From positions 1 through 50,319 of the forward strand of contig SUSY01000009.1 in assembly GCA_015063185.1 (NCBI GenBank): a stretch of 50,319 nucleotides of DNA. The letters are read 5' to 3'. The position numbers were made by a program, and so were the translations under genes. Shown piece by piece: positions 33,348-42,993 of the stretch (position 1 is the stretch's first letter; the number at the start of each line of letters is the position of its first letter). This DNA is from Thermoplasmata archaeon. GTDB taxonomy: Archaea > Thermoplasmatota > Thermoplasmata > Methanomassiliicoccales > Methanomethylophilaceae. Below the pieces are notes generated by a model that saw only the letters and a program-made list of their open reading frames with translations, was not told the DNA's origin and ran no database searches.

Positions 33348-33524
33348 ATGGATTACAAGGATCCCAAGAACCTGACACTCATACTGACGATCGTCTTCAC
33401 GATCCTCTTCATAGGACTCTGTTTCGTGAACATCCTTGCCGCAGCGATCGCACTCATCATCGATATGATGGTCTTCGTGTTCGGTGTACTCATCTACAAC
33501 TCCGACCTCAAGGCATCCGTCTGA
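33348..33524 (+). CDS. 58-residue two-helix membrane protein
   Basis: An ATG at 33348 opens a 58-codon frame ending at TGA 33522-33524. It reads MDYKDPKNLTLILTIVFTIL, then IGLCFVNILAAAIALIID and a second hydrophobic stretch ending in YNSDLKASV. Two transmembrane helices fill most of it. It fits exactly between rpe and fen1, with 12 bases to the FEN-1 start, which supports it as a real gene. No family recognised. Confidence 0.65.
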   Translation: MDYKDPKNLTLILTIVFTILFIGLCFVNILAAAIALIIDMMVFVFGVLIYNSDLKASV

Positions 33525-33536
33525 AGGGGTGTATCG

Positions 33537-34562
33537 ATGGGAGTAAACCTTTCGGGACTGGTGGATGTAAGGACGGTGGAGCTATCCGATCTCAGAGGGA
33601 AGTCCATCGCGATCGATGCGTACAACACGATATACCAATTCCTTTCCATCATCCGTCAACCCGATGGGTATCCCCTCACGGATTCCAAAGGACGCGTCAC
33701 ATCCCACCTCTCCGGGTTGTTGTACCGTACCGCGAACCTGATAGAGGCGGGCGTGGAACCCACATTCGTCTTCGACGGAAAACCGCACGAACTGAAATCT
33801 GGCACAATTTCCGAAAGGAAGGAGAGGCGTGAGAAGGCGGAGCAGGAATGGTACAAGGCCGTCCAGGAAGGGGACACTAAGAAGGCGTTCTCCAAGGCAC
33901 AGCAGACGTCCAGGATGACACCCGAGATCCAGGAATCGTCCAGACAGTTGCTGGCACTCATGGGGATGCCTGTTGTTCAGGCCCCCAGCGACGGTGAGGC
34001 CCAGGGGGCGTACATGTGTTCCAAGGGCGATGTATGGGCGTCCGCATCGCAGGATTTCGATTCGATCCTCTTCGGAGCACCGAGACTCCTGAGGAACGTC
34101 ACGATAACTGGAAGGAGAAAGGTGCCAGGCAAGGACCTTTACAGGGATGTGAAGACCGAGGTCATAGAATCCAAGGAATTTCTGGAATCACTGGGCATCG
34201 ATAGGGAACAGCTCGTGGACATGTGCATCCTCATGGGTACGGACTTCAACGGCGGCATATCCGGCATCGGACCGAAGAAGGGACTCAAACTCATCAGGGA
34301 CCACGGTGACATAGAGCATGCACTGGCACATCTCGGTGTCGAGATCCCAGAGTACCAGGAGATCAGGAACATATTCCTCAATAGCAGATACTGTGACGAG
34401 TACGTCACCAAACCTGGTACGATGGATCGTCAGGGGATCATCGACTTCATGACATCATACGATTTCTCCGAGAAGAGAGTGACATCCGTTCTCGATAGGA
34501 TAGACGAATCCCGCAAGGTCAACAAGGCGAAGAGGGCACAGAGTTCCCTCGACCTCTTCTGA
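33537..34562 (+). CDS. fen: Flap endonuclease 1
   Basis: A 341-residue structure-specific nuclease that trims 5' flaps in replication and repair. Active-site acids are visible in SIAIDAYN, TFVFDGKPHELK, APSDGEAQGAYM, SQDFDSILFG and MGTDFNGG; the helix-hairpin-helix ISGIGPKKGLKLI follows. The C-terminal QSSLDLF is a PCNA-interacting (PIP) box. Length and layout are standard archaeal. GGGGTG precedes the ATG. It belongs to the rpe / small membrane protein / fen run. Confidence 0.97.
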   Translation: MGVNLSGLVDVRTVELSDLRGKSIAIDAYNTIYQFLSIIRQPDGYPLTDSKGRVTSHLSGLLYRTANLIEAGVEPTFVFDGKPHELKSGTISERKERREKAEQEWYKAVQEGDTKKAFSKAQQTSRMTPEIQESSRQLLALMGMPVVQAPSDGEAQGAYMCSKGDVWASASQDFDSILFGAPRLLRNVTITGRRKVPGKDLYRDVKTEVIESKEFLESLGIDREQLVDMCILMGTDFNGGISGIGPKKGLKLIRDHGDIEHALAHLGVEIPEYQEIRNIFLNSRYCDEYVTKPGTMDRQGIIDFMTSYDFSEKRVTSVLDRIDESRKVNKAKRAQSSLDLF

Positions 34563-34584
34563 CACCTGTTTTCACACGCACGCG

Positions 34585-34596
34585 CCATTATATAGG
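34585..34596 (+). promoter_or_regulatory. TATA box of ileS
   Basis: CCATTATATAGG, about 65 bases before ATG 34655. The implied leader contains CCGGA...TCCGG pairing and a GGAAAGGA ribosome-binding site. Confidence 0.5.
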
Positions 34597-34654
34597 ACAC
34601 CATCCTAACCGAACCTACCGGACAAGATAGTTCCGGAAAGGAATGTGACTAGCG

Positions 34655-37600
34655 ATGATAAAGCAGGTCCGCGCGAATTATGATGCACCAACGATCGAGA
34701 AGGAGATCCAGGCAGCCTGGAAATCCGAAGACGCTTATCTGAAGACAAAGGCCCTCAGGGAGAACGGAAAGAAGTTCTACTTCGTCGATGGGCCACCCTA
34801 CACCACCGGACATATCCACATGGGTACCGCCCTCAACAAGACCATCAAGGACATCCTCCTGAGGTACTGGAGGATGAACGGACTCAATGTACGCGACCAG
34901 CCCGGTTACGACATGCACGGCCTCCCTATCGAGGTCCAGATCGAGAAGATGATCAAGGTCCCCGGAAGGGTCAACAAGGACGGAAAGCCCGATGAGGTCG
35001 GAGTCAGGTCCAAGAAGGAAATCGAGGAGATCATCGGAATCGACAACTTCGTCAACACCTGCAGGGAGCATGCACTCACCCTCCGCGAGAGCATGACCGA
35101 GGAGTTCAAGGAGCTCGGAGTCTGGATGGATTGGGACCACCCCTACCAGACACTCAACAGGGATTACGTGGAGTCCGCGTGGTGGACCATCCAGCGCGCA
35201 TACGACAGGAACCTCCTGGATTCCAGCAGCAGGGTCGTCACTTGGTGTCCCAGATGTGAAACGGCTCTCGCAGAGGCCGAGATCGAGTACTGGGACGAGA
35301 CCGACCCCTCCGTGATGATCAGGATGCCCCTCGTGGACGACCCCGAGACATCGCTCCTCATCTGGACCACCACCCCCTGGACACTTCCGTCCAACATGGC
35401 CATCGCGGCACACCCCGAGTTCGATTACGCCAAGGTCAGGCTCATCGGAGAGACCGGTGAGGACAAGGTCATCTGTCTGGAATCGCAGGCGGAGTACGTC
35501 ACCAAGAAGGGCGGATTCGAGAAGTACGAGATCGTCGAGAGATACAAGGGCAAGGACATGGTCGGTATGGCCTACATCCCACCCTTCGACATCGACCCCG
35601 CATACCTGAAGAGGTCCGAGTACGTCTACAAGGTCGTCAACGCGGACTACGTCGAGAACGACAACACCGGTCTCGTCCACACCGCACCCGGATTCGGTCC
35701 GGACGACTACGATACCGGTAAGAGGTACGGAATGGAGCCCTTCTGCCCCGTCGGAGAGGCAGGAAGGTACACCGATGCATTCCCCATGATGGCCGGAAAG
35801 AAGGTCAAGACCGCCAACGATGAAATTATCAAGTACCTGAAGGAGAAGGGTGTGCTCTTCAACACCGAGAAGATCAAGCACAGGTACGGACACTGCTGGA
35901 GGTGCAAGACCCCCATCATCTACAGGAACACCAGACAGTGGTTCATCACAGTCCCCAAGGTCAAGGAGGAGATGCTCGACGAGATCGACAGGGTCAAGTG
36001 GGTCCCCGACTGGGCAGGTTCCACCAGGGAGAAGAACTGGGTCGAAGGAGCCAGGGACTGGTGCGTTTCCAGGCAGAGGTACTGGGGAATCCCGATCCCC
36101 GTATGGGAGTGCGAGTGCGGAGAGAGGAAGGCGGTAGGTCAGATCGAGGAGCTCAAGGGAGCAGACGGTTACACCGAGGGTATGGACATCCACAGACCCT
36201 GGATCGATAAGGTCACCTTCCCCTGCCCCAAGTGCGGAAAGACCATGCACAGGGTACCCGACATCCTCGATGTGTGGTTCGACTCCGGAGTCGCAGCATG
36301 GGCATCCCTCGGATATCCTGCCAAGAAGGAGGAGTACGACACCTGGTGGCCTCCTAAGTTCATCGTAGAGGCGCACGACCAGACCAGAGGATGGTTCTAC
36401 TCACAGCTCGGAGCCGGAGTCATCTCCTTCGACAAGGCACCTTACGACGAGGTCATGATGCACGCTTGGATGCTGGACCCCAAGGGACAGAAGATGTCCA
36501 AGTCGCTCGGAAACGTCGTCGAGCCCAAGGAGGTCATCAAGGAGTTCGGAGCGGACGCCATGAGGCTCTACTCCGTCCGTGCCAACGCACCCTGGGAGGA
36601 CACATGCTTCCAGTGGGACATGAAGAAGAACCCACCACTAAAGGAAGGACCCAAGAACGCATGGAAGGTCCTGAACACCTATTGGAACGTCGTCAAGTTC
36701 GCATCCATGTACATGGAGATCGACGGATTCGATCCCGCACAGTACACACTTGCCGATGTGGACAAGTACCTGAGGAACGAGGACCGCTGGATGTTCTCCA
36801 AGACCGAGAAGATGAAGGCAGCAGTCACCGCGGCACTCGAATCCAGGGAACTCCACAAGGGAGCACGTGCACTGGAGAACTACATCATGGAGGACCTCTC
36901 CAAATGGTACGTCAAGCTCATCAGGGACCGTAGCTGGACCGAGGACGAGGATTCGAAGAACGACAAGGTCGCATCCTACTGTACCCTCCACTACGCCATC
37001 ATGCAGACCGCCATCGCCATGGCACCCTACACCCCGCACATCGCGGAGGAAGTCTACAGGCACATGGGAGGAACCCTCCTCACAGTCCACATGGAGGATT
37101 GGCCCAAGTGTGACGAAACCCTCATCAAGGAGGACATCGAGCACAATATGTCCATCATCCAGGAACTGGTCGAGACCATCGCGACCGAGAGGGCGAAGAT
37201 GGGATCCAAGCTCAGGTGGCCCCTCAAGCAGATCTACGTCTGCGGAAAGGACGCACAGTCCAACGATGCCGTTGCGATGTTCGAGGACGTCCTCAAACAG
37301 CAGGGTAACATCAAGGACATCGTGTACATCCAGTCCGACAAGATGCCCAGGGACAAGGAGCCTTGCGACTACAGCGAAGGCCAGATCGTCATCGACTTCG
37401 ATGTCACACCCGAGATCGAGGCGGAGGGTTACGCTAGGGAGCTCATCCGCAGGATCCAGCAGATGCGTAAGGACATGAAGCTCAACGTGGAGCAGTACAT
37501 CGACATCGATGTCGGTGCGGAGGAGTACCTCAACAAACTGTTCTCCACATGGAAGGACTTCATCGCCGGAGAGGTCAGAGCCAAGAACCTCGTGTTCTCC

Positions 37601-37678
37601 GATTCCGTCGAGGGAGAGGGAGCCAAGGTCTGGGACATCACCGGAAAGAACGTGTCCATCAGGGTCACGCCCCAGTAA
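34655..37678 (+). CDS. ileS: Isoleucyl-tRNA synthetase
   Basis: A 1007-residue class Ia synthetase charging tRNA-Ile. The HIGH-type motif is HIHMG within PPYTTGHIHMGTALNK, KMSKS is GQKMSKSLGNVV, and the editing domain carries TTTPWTLPSNMA and NTGLVHTAPGFG. Cysteine pairs CPRCE, CWRCK, CECGE and CPKCGK make zinc sites. Length and sequence are as expected for archaeal IleRS. Translation uses mostly GAG/AAG/CTC codons, the strongest codon bias in the window, consistent with high expression. Confidence 0.97.
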   Translation: MIKQVRANYDAPTIEKEIQAAWKSEDAYLKTKALRENGKKFYFVDGPPYTTGHIHMGTALNKTIKDILLRYWRMNGLNVRDQPGYDMHGLPIEVQIEKMIKVPGRVNKDGKPDEVGVRSKKEIEEIIGIDNFVNTCREHALTLRESMTEEFKELGVWMDWDHPYQTLNRDYVESAWWTIQRAYDRNLLDSSSRVVTWCPRCETALAEAEIEYWDETDPSVMIRMPLVDDPETSLLIWTTTPWTLPSNMAIAAHPEFDYAKVRLIGETGEDKVICLESQAEYVTKKGGFEKYEIVERYKGKDMVGMAYIPPFDIDPAYLKRSEYVYKVVNADYVENDNTGLVHTAPGFGPDDYDTGKRYGMEPFCPVGEAGRYTDAFPMMAGKKVKTANDEIIKYLKEKGVLFNTEKIKHRYGHCWRCKTPIIYRNTRQWFITVPKVKEEMLDEIDRVKWVPDWAGSTREKNWVEGARDWCVSRQRYWGIPIPVWECECGERKAVGQIEELKGADGYTEGMDIHRPWIDKVTFPCPKCGKTMHRVPDILDVWFDSGVAAWASLGYPAKKEEYDTWWPPKFIVEAHDQTRGWFYSQLGAGVISFDKAPYDEVMMHAWMLDPKGQKMSKSLGNVVEPKEVIKEFGADAMRLYSVRANAPWEDTCFQWDMKKNPPLKEGPKNAWKVLNTYWNVVKFASMYMEIDGFDPAQYTLADVDKYLRNEDRWMFSKTEKMKAAVTAALESRELHKGARALENYIMEDLSKWYVKLIRDRSWTEDEDSKNDKVASYCTLHYAIMQTAIAMAPYTPHIAEEVYRHMGGTLLTVHMEDWPKCDETLIKEDIEHNMSIIQELVETIATERAKMGSKLRWPLKQIYVCGKDAQSNDAVAMFEDVLKQQGNIKDIVYIQSDKMPRDKEPCDYSEGQIVIDFDVTPEIEAEGYARELIRRIQQMRKDMKLNVEQYIDIDVGAEEYLNKLFSTWKDFIAGEVRAKNLVFSDSVEGEGAKVWDITGKNVSIRVTPQ

Positions 37679-37686
37679 ACATGAAA

Positions 37687-37722
37687 GCCGGACGGGGTGA
37701 CCCGTCTGGCACAATATATTTT
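37687..37722 (+). terminator. Terminator of ileS
   Basis: GCCGGACGGG-GTGA-CCCGTCTGGC, a 10-bp stem with one wobble pair, followed by ACAATATATTTTTA. Confidence 0.65.
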
Positions 37723-37810
37723 TATCATCTTTGCAATATCACAGCACTCGATCGTATAACTATCTGGCACAATCGTTTCTACACAATATGTGTACATCGA
37801 TCGATAAAAG

Positions 37811-37987
37811 ATGTCCATCGAACAAAGCAGAGAGTGGCCAGATATCCGTATGTTCCACCGGATGACGCTCCGGATTGTAGCTACTCCAGATGAATTCGGA
37901 AGGGTACGTTTTTATGCCCCCAGAGGGTCAAATCATTTCAAATTCTGTCTCTGTCCAGACATGGCGAGGGATTGTTTTAAGTTATGA
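37811..37987 (+). CDS. Possible 58-residue upstream ORF before the P-type ATPase
   Basis: An ATG at 37811 opens 58 codons ending at TGA 37985-37987, 18 bases before the GTG start of the ATPase gene. It has no ribosome-binding site and no family, and its sequence (MSIEQSREWPDIRMFHRM...) is not distinctive. It could be a small gene, a leader peptide that senses conditions for the transporter, or chance. A TATA-like TTTTAAG overlaps its end. Confidence 0.25.
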   Translation: MSIEQSREWPDIRMFHRMTLRIVATPDEFGRVRFYAPRGSNHFKFCLCPDMARDCFKL

Positions 37988-38005
37988 AATCGACGTCCCT
38001 TCTAC

Positions 38006-40720
38006 GTGGTAATCAGCTCGTCGAATCCAGAAGACAGAATGACCCTGGCCGCTACCTCGGATGTGGCCTTGATCATGGAGCAATACGAGAGCCGTCCAGA
38101 GGGACACTTCAACGAAGAGATCACCACCTCCCGTATCAAATACGGAAGGAACGAAATCTCCAATCACAACAAGTACGCTACCCTCAAGAGGCTTTATCGT
38201 TCGTTTGTGAACATCTTCATCATCGCCTTGGGTATCATCGATATCCTATGGATGATTCTTGATCCCGATATCATCTACTTCATCATCCTCACCACTCTGA
38301 TCCTTGTCAGTGGTACGATGACCTTCATCCAGGAGACACGTAGCAGTAAAGCTGCGGCTAAACTGGTCAGTATGGTCACTACGATCATCACGGTACGCCG
38401 TGAGGATGCGGAGATGGAAGTGGACTCCAAGGACATCGTCGTTGGAGATATCGTCATCCTAGACACCGGAGACATGGTCCCCGCGGACGTCAGGATCATT
38501 AAATCCAATCATCTCAAGGTCGATCAATCATCTTTGACCGGTGAATCAGGAGGAATCAGCAAAACAGCAGAATCCCGTAACGTCGACGGCAACATCCTCG
38601 GATGCGACAACCTCGCATTCATGGGAACCAATGTCGTCGGTGGATCCGCAGAGGCCATCGTCATCTCAGTAGGAAACGATACCGTTTTCGGTTCGATGAC
38701 GGAGAAGCTCACCAAGAAGAAGACCGCAACCACCTATGATAAAGGAAGCAAGGAGATCGTCAGTGTTCTCTTGAAGATCATGATCTTCATGGTCCCTCCC
38801 GTATTCATCATCATGATCGTCAAGGCGTTCCTTAACAACGGAGCATTCCTTGTCGAGGATTTCCTCGAGGCAACGGTGTTCTCACTCACACTCGCCATTG
38901 GTCTGATGCCTGAAATGCTAGCCACCATAGTATCAACAAATCTGGCAAAGGGTGCCATAGACATGTCGAAGAACAAGGTCATCGTCAAGGACGTGACCGC
39001 TATCCAGAACTTCGGTGCCATGGACATCCTCTGTTCCGATAAGACCGGAACGCTCACCCAGAACAGGATCTCGGTTATGGCTTGTAACGACCTCTATGGA
39101 ACTCCCAGCAAGAAGGTCGAGCTCTTCGCTTGCCTGAATTCCAGGAACCTGTCCTCTGCCACCAATCAGATTGATTGGGCGATCGACGAGTACGCATACG
39201 AAAGATACAACGAAGACGAGTTGGATGTCTACTCACCCGTCGGAGACATCCCCTTCGACTTCATCAGGAGAAGAGCGACCGTCGTTGTCAAGCAGGACGA
39301 GGATGTCAACATCATGATCACCAAGGGTGCCATCCCGGAAATCCTCTCGATCTCCACCGGCTACCTCGATCCCGATGGAAACATCCAACCCCTTAACAAC
39401 GACATAGTCAACGACATCATGGGTTTGGTCGAGTGGTACAGCGCAAAGGGAATGCGTGTCCTGGGTATCACTCACAAGTACCTCCCCAGCGGAAAGACCG
39501 AATTCACCGCAGACGATGAGGGGGACCTAATCTTCACCGGATTCCTTGTCTTTACAGATCCTGTCAAGGAGACCGCTGAGGAAGCTATCGCAAGCCTCAA
39601 GGATTACGGAATCGGAGTCAAGGTCCTCACTGGTGATAACGAGTATGTTTCCCGCTACGTCTGTGAAGAAATCGGAATATCCGCCGATAACATCCTTGTT
39701 GGAAACCAGATCGATGCGATGTCCGACGAGGAGCTCAAGGAATCCGTCGAAACGACCAACATCTTCGCAAGGTTGACACCTGATAACAAATCCCGTATCG
39801 TCCTCGCCCTCCGTGAGAATGGTCACACTGTCGGACTTATGGGTGATGGAATCAACGATGTCATTGCCATGAAGAACGCAGATGTCAGCATCTCCGTCGA
39901 TACCGGAACGGATATCGCAAAAGAGACTGCAAGCATGATCCTTCTTGAGAAGGACCTAAACATCCTGAAGAACGGTGCCATCGAGGGAAGGAAGGTCTAT
40001 GTCAACTCCATCAAGTACGTGAAGATGATCGGTTCGATCAACTTCGGATATATGTTCTCCCTCATCCTCGGAAGTCTGATCTTCAACTTCGAACCGATGG
40101 GTGCGATCATGATCCTGATCTTCAATCTGATCAACGACTTCGCATGCCTCGCCATCCCCTGGGACAAAGTCGAGGACGAGTTCGTACGTGAACCGCGTAA
40201 ATGGGATGCTCCGAACCTCAAGTCGGTCATGTTCAGGTATGGTCCGATGTGTCCATTGACTGACATAATGACGTGGGCATTCATGATATTCGTTGTGTTC
40301 GCCACGATGGATGTATACACCGCAGACGGAGTCCTGATGAATGCAAGGGATGCGGTCCTCTCCATGGAGGACATGAGCGGCACGGCATTCGAGATCCTGT
40401 TCGCTTCCATATGGATCATCGAACAGTATTGGATGCAGGTATGGGCAATCCACATCGTACGTACCAACAAGTTGCCTTTCTTCGAGACCTGTTCCTCGAA
40501 ACTCCTGGTATGTACCACGATCATCGCATTGGTCATCGGTACCGTGTTACCATTCACTGGTGCACTCTGGGCAGCGATTGCGGACTTCCCCGTCGCAGAA
40601 CTCATACCCATCCCATGGTGGACCCTGTTGTGGATGCCGTTCATCGCATGCGTGTACTTCTTTGGTGCACACCAGGTGAAGAGATACATGCTCAAGAAGT
40701 ACGGATACTTCGCATGTTAA
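38006..40720 (+). CDS. MgtA-type (P3B) magnesium-transporting ATPase
   Basis: A 904-residue P-type ATPase. Phosphorylation site SDKTGTLTQ (Asp at about 345), actuator TGES, and hinge MGDGINDV are present. LAIGLMPEMLATIVSTNLAKGA and VTAIQNFGAMDILC match the MgtA/MgtB group rather than calcium or proton pumps, so Mg2+ import is the likely activity. Ten transmembrane segments are expected, with a C-terminal six-helix bundle. The start is taken as GTG 38006, about 30 bases after TTTTAAG; ATG 38039 (MTLAATSD) is the alternative. A UUCG-looped hairpin follows the stop. Confidence 0.9.
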   Translation: MVISSSNPEDRMTLAATSDVALIMEQYESRPEGHFNEEITTSRIKYGRNEISNHNKYATLKRLYRSFVNIFIIALGIIDILWMILDPDIIYFIILTTLILVSGTMTFIQETRSSKAAAKLVSMVTTIITVRREDAEMEVDSKDIVVGDIVILDTGDMVPADVRIIKSNHLKVDQSSLTGESGGISKTAESRNVDGNILGCDNLAFMGTNVVGGSAEAIVISVGNDTVFGSMTEKLTKKKTATTYDKGSKEIVSVLLKIMIFMVPPVFIIMIVKAFLNNGAFLVEDFLEATVFSLTLAIGLMPEMLATIVSTNLAKGAIDMSKNKVIVKDVTAIQNFGAMDILCSDKTGTLTQNRISVMACNDLYGTPSKKVELFACLNSRNLSSATNQIDWAIDEYAYERYNEDELDVYSPVGDIPFDFIRRRATVVVKQDEDVNIMITKGAIPEILSISTGYLDPDGNIQPLNNDIVNDIMGLVEWYSAKGMRVLGITHKYLPSGKTEFTADDEGDLIFTGFLVFTDPVKETAEEAIASLKDYGIGVKVLTGDNEYVSRYVCEEIGISADNILVGNQIDAMSDEELKESVETTNIFARLTPDNKSRIVLALRENGHTVGLMGDGINDVIAMKNADVSISVDTGTDIAKETASMILLEKDLNILKNGAIEGRKVYVNSIKYVKMIGSINFGYMFSLILGSLIFNFEPMGAIMILIFNLINDFACLAIPWDKVEDEFVREPRKWDAPNLKSVMFRYGPMCPLTDIMTWAFMIFVVFATMDVYTADGVLMNARDAVLSMEDMSGTAFEILFASIWIIEQYWMQVWAIHIVRTNKLPFFETCSSKLLVCTTIIALVIGTVLPFTGALWAAIADFPVAELIPIPWWTLLWMPFIACVYFFGAHQVKRYMLKKYGYFAC

Positions 40721-40722
40721 AC

Positions 40723-40736
40723 GGGGCTTCGGCCCC
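40723..40736 (+). terminator. Hairpin terminator of the P-type ATPase gene
   Basis: GGGGC-TTCG-GCCCC, a 5-bp GC stem with a UUCG tetraloop, 2 bases after the stop. Confidence 0.6.
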
Positions 40737-40814
40737 TTAAAAACCCATTCCAAATTTTTATATCGATCACAGAATCAAGAGGGTATGGCACACTTCGAAT
40801 TCCGAGAACAAACC

Positions 40815-41522
40815 TCATCTTTGTGCCAGATACAATATGATCTGATTGGCTAGAGTCATCCCGAACAATGCTGGTATCGTAGGTAATGAACCGAGAATGC
40901 TCTTACCATGGTCGTCACGTGAATCCGGCTTGATCATAGGTTTCTCCTCCGAATACACGCATGTGATCATGGATGTATCCAAATCCCTCAACCTGGAGCG
41001 AACGGACTGTGCCAGCGGACACACCTTGGTACGCTTCAACGTGTCCACCCTGATCGAGGTCGCGTCCGTATGTAACGCGGCCCCCATGGACGAGAAGGTC
41101 ACGATATTGTGCTCTGTGGCATAACGCAACAATGCCACCTTATAGGATATCGTATCAATGGCATCCGCAACTACATCTGGCACATCCTTCAGTATGAAGG
41201 GTATGGTCTCTTCGGAGACCATCGAATTGATGGCAACTATATCGATATCGGGATTGATGGAGCGTGCCCTCTCCACGGCCACATCGGCCTTGTTCCTGCC
41301 TATGGTGTCCATGGTCGCAAGGATCTGTCTGTTCATATTGCTGGCACTGAACACATCAGAATCTATTACGCGTATATGTCCCACACCTGCACGGACGAGT
41401 CCTTCCAGAACGTAACCGCCAACGGCACCCGCACCTGCCAGAACGACCGTGGAATCCCTGAGTCTATCCACACCCTCCTCTCCGAGGAGCAATCCTGTCC
41501 TAGCACACATATCGTCACTCAT
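40815..41522 (-). CDS. ThiF/TcdA-like E1-type enzyme
   Basis: A 235-residue adenylating enzyme of the ThiF/MoeB/E1 superfamily. GAGAVGGYVLEGLVRAGVGH is the ATP-binding nucleotide fold, DSDVFSASNMNRQ the second site, and VVADAIDTISYK the third. The sequence is closest in feel to TcdA, which cyclises the t6A modification of tRNA, but sulphur-carrier activation cannot be excluded. Its ATG overlaps the TatD stop (ATGA), and it ends the phosphomevalonate dehydratase operon. Confidence 0.8.
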   Translation of the reverse strand: MSDDMCARTGLLLGEEGVDRLRDSTVVLAGAGAVGGYVLEGLVRAGVGHIRVIDSDVFSASNMNRQILATMDTIGRNKADVAVERARSINPDIDIVAINSMVSEETIPFILKDVPDVVADAIDTISYKVALLRYATEHNIVTFSSMGAALHTDATSIRVDTLKRTKVCPLAQSVRSRLRDLDTSMITCVYSEEKPMIKPDSRDDHGKSILGSLPTIPALFGMTLANQIILYLAQR

Positions 41523-42214
41523 TGAGTGGCCTCTCTGAGATTCCTCAACGTAAGCTGTGCCAGATCGTTCTGTTCGATACCTTTTATCTCCGCGATGTCG
41601 GATATGAACGTGGCCATATCGGTGAACCCACCGGGGATGTCCGGTGCATCGGTCTCCAACAACAACCTATCATCGGGGACCTTACTCAGGATCAACTTCG
41701 CATTCTCTCTGGACTTAAGCAGGAGTCTTGGAGATATGGAAAAATAAGCATTCATTTTTCTAAAGGATTCGATGGAACCTACAGGGCCCATGAAGGAGTG
41801 CAATATGATGGACCTGCACCCTTTACCCTCGATCTTCAGGAGCCTCTGGATCAACCCCTCCGAACGGACATTGTGAATGGATACGCACCTCTCGTACTCG
41901 GACGCCACCATCAACTGTCTGGTGAAGACCTCGGCCTGAAGGACACTGTCCGGCCTGCTGTTGTCGAGACCGATCTCTCCCACACCTGCCTTCGGATCGT
42001 CATCCAGGAAGGACCGTAACTCATCGCAGATGTTGTCGTTCCAATCCCCAACATACCAGGGATGGATTCCGTAGAACTTCATCACACGTGTATCTGGCAC
42101 ATCACGGATGCGTTCCCAATCCGAGCGTTCAGCTGCATTCACGCACAATAGTTCGGCATCCTCGATACCATCATAACAAAGACCTTTGAAATGGAGATGG
42201 GCATCACCGAACAT
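41519..42214 (-). CDS. TatD-family metal-dependent hydrolase
   Basis: A 231-residue TIM-barrel hydrolase. Metal ligands appear in FGDAHLHFKG, GVGEIGLD, VSIHNVR, LHSFMG and LLLETDAPDIPG. TatD enzymes act as nucleases on DNA or RNA in repair and quality control. ATG 42214 overlaps the stop of the fusion gene (TGATG), so it is translated with it; upstream in-frame codons lie inside that gene. Confidence 0.85.
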   Translation of the reverse strand: MFGDAHLHFKGLCYDGIEDAELLCVNAAERSDWERIRDVPDTRVMKFYGIHPWYVGDWNDNICDELRSFLDDDPKAGVGEIGLDNSRPDSVLQAEVFTRQLMVASEYERCVSIHNVRSEGLIQRLLKIEGKGCRSIILHSFMGPVGSIESFRKMNAYFSISPRLLLKSRENAKLILSKVPDDRLLLETDAPDIPGGFTDMATFISDIAEIKGIEQNDLAQLTLRNLREATQ

Positions 42215-42993
42215 CAGATCATCCCCATCAGTTTGGATACGGCATCCTTGGTCAATGGGACCAGATCCATACCGTCGAGATCGCTCAGGGTGCACATCCT
42301 GTACTCGATATTCTCGGAATTGATCACAGGTTCAGTACCCTCGGGCACAGTGAATATGAACGGGGTGACTTTCCAGATGATGTCATTCTCCCTCACGACC
42401 AATGCATCCATAGTGGCAGATGCCTTCTCCACGACTATACCTGTCTCCTCATGGATCTCCCTGATAGCCGTCTCCTCCGGAGTCTCGCCACCCTCCCCCT
42501 TACCGGAGACGAGCGACCACCTACCGGGATAGGAATGGGATGTACTGGGTCTGTGCAACATGATGAACCTGTCCCCGATCATCACGACGGAGGACGATGA
42601 TTCGATGACCTTCACACCGTGTATCTCCACGGTGCCTGCATCGGCATCCACGGTGACATCGTCACCGTCATGGAGGAGTGTCACATCCACGGAATCGATC
42701 ATGGGGATGGAGGATATCACCGCACCGGTAGCCACGATGGTCTCCGCAGAGGAGTTTATGACGGCTGCGGGGGCCTTTCCATGTACCATCAGGTCGTACA
42801 TGACGAAAGAGCCGACGGTACTGCCCTTCCCCCTGGGGAAGACCAGTATCCTCTCTGACACGTTACCTTCCTTCTCGACCCTCAAGTCCCCGGTAGCTCC
42901 GTCCACACCGCCGAGGAAACTCAATGGTTCCTCCAACTTCAGCACCTTTCCGGTGGCCTTTCCCTTTGAAATGGTCCTTCCCTGAAGGATCAT
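42214..42993 (-). CDS. Phosphomevalonate dehydratase small subunit fused to a Nudix hydrolase
   Basis: A 259-residue two-domain protein. Residues 1-130 match the AcnX small (swivel, DUF126) subunit: GRTISKGKATGKVL, SFLGGVDGATGDL and FPRGKGSTVGSFVMYDL. Residues 137-259 are a complete Nudix domain with a perfect box, G164-x5-E170-x7-R178-E-I-H-E-E-T-G-I186. The junction is direct, without a long linker. The small subunit should pair with the large subunit encoded just upstream (ATGA overlap) to dehydrate mevalonate 5-phosphate in the archaeal mevalonate pathway. The Nudix part could act on an isoprenoid or nucleoside diphosphate. The fusion is not an arrangement I know. Confidence 0.85.
   Translation of the reverse strand: MILQGRTISKGKATGKVLKLEEPLSFLGGVDGATGDLRVEKEGNVSERILVFPRGKGSTVGSFVMYDLMVHGKAPAAVINSSAETIVATGAVISSIPMIDSVDVTLLHDGDDVTVDADAGTVEIHGVKVIESSSSVVMIGDRFIMLHRPSTSHSYPGRWSLVSGKGEGGETPEETAIREIHEETGIVVEKASATMDALVVRENDIIWKVTPFIFTVPEGTEPVINSENIEYRMCTLSDLDGMDLVPLTKDAVSKLMGMI

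Noticed and set aside
34597..34654. A T-box-like or other riboswitch leader before ileS
   Set aside because: The leader is under 45 bases, with only a 5-bp CCGGA/TCCGG pairing and no T-box sequence; T-boxes are bacterial.
34649..36376. A 575-codon open frame on the minus strand
   Set aside because: It is antisense to ileS, whose strong codon bias (GAG, AAG, CTC) produces long stop-free frames on the opposite strand. The translation is rich in Val, Leu and Asp, with no family features.
37704..37775. Repeated CTGGCACAAT words after ileS, which looked like a repeat family
   Set aside because: Only two copies occur in the gap; similar CTGGCAC words elsewhere lie in coding sequence for Ala-Arg or Gln-containing peptides.
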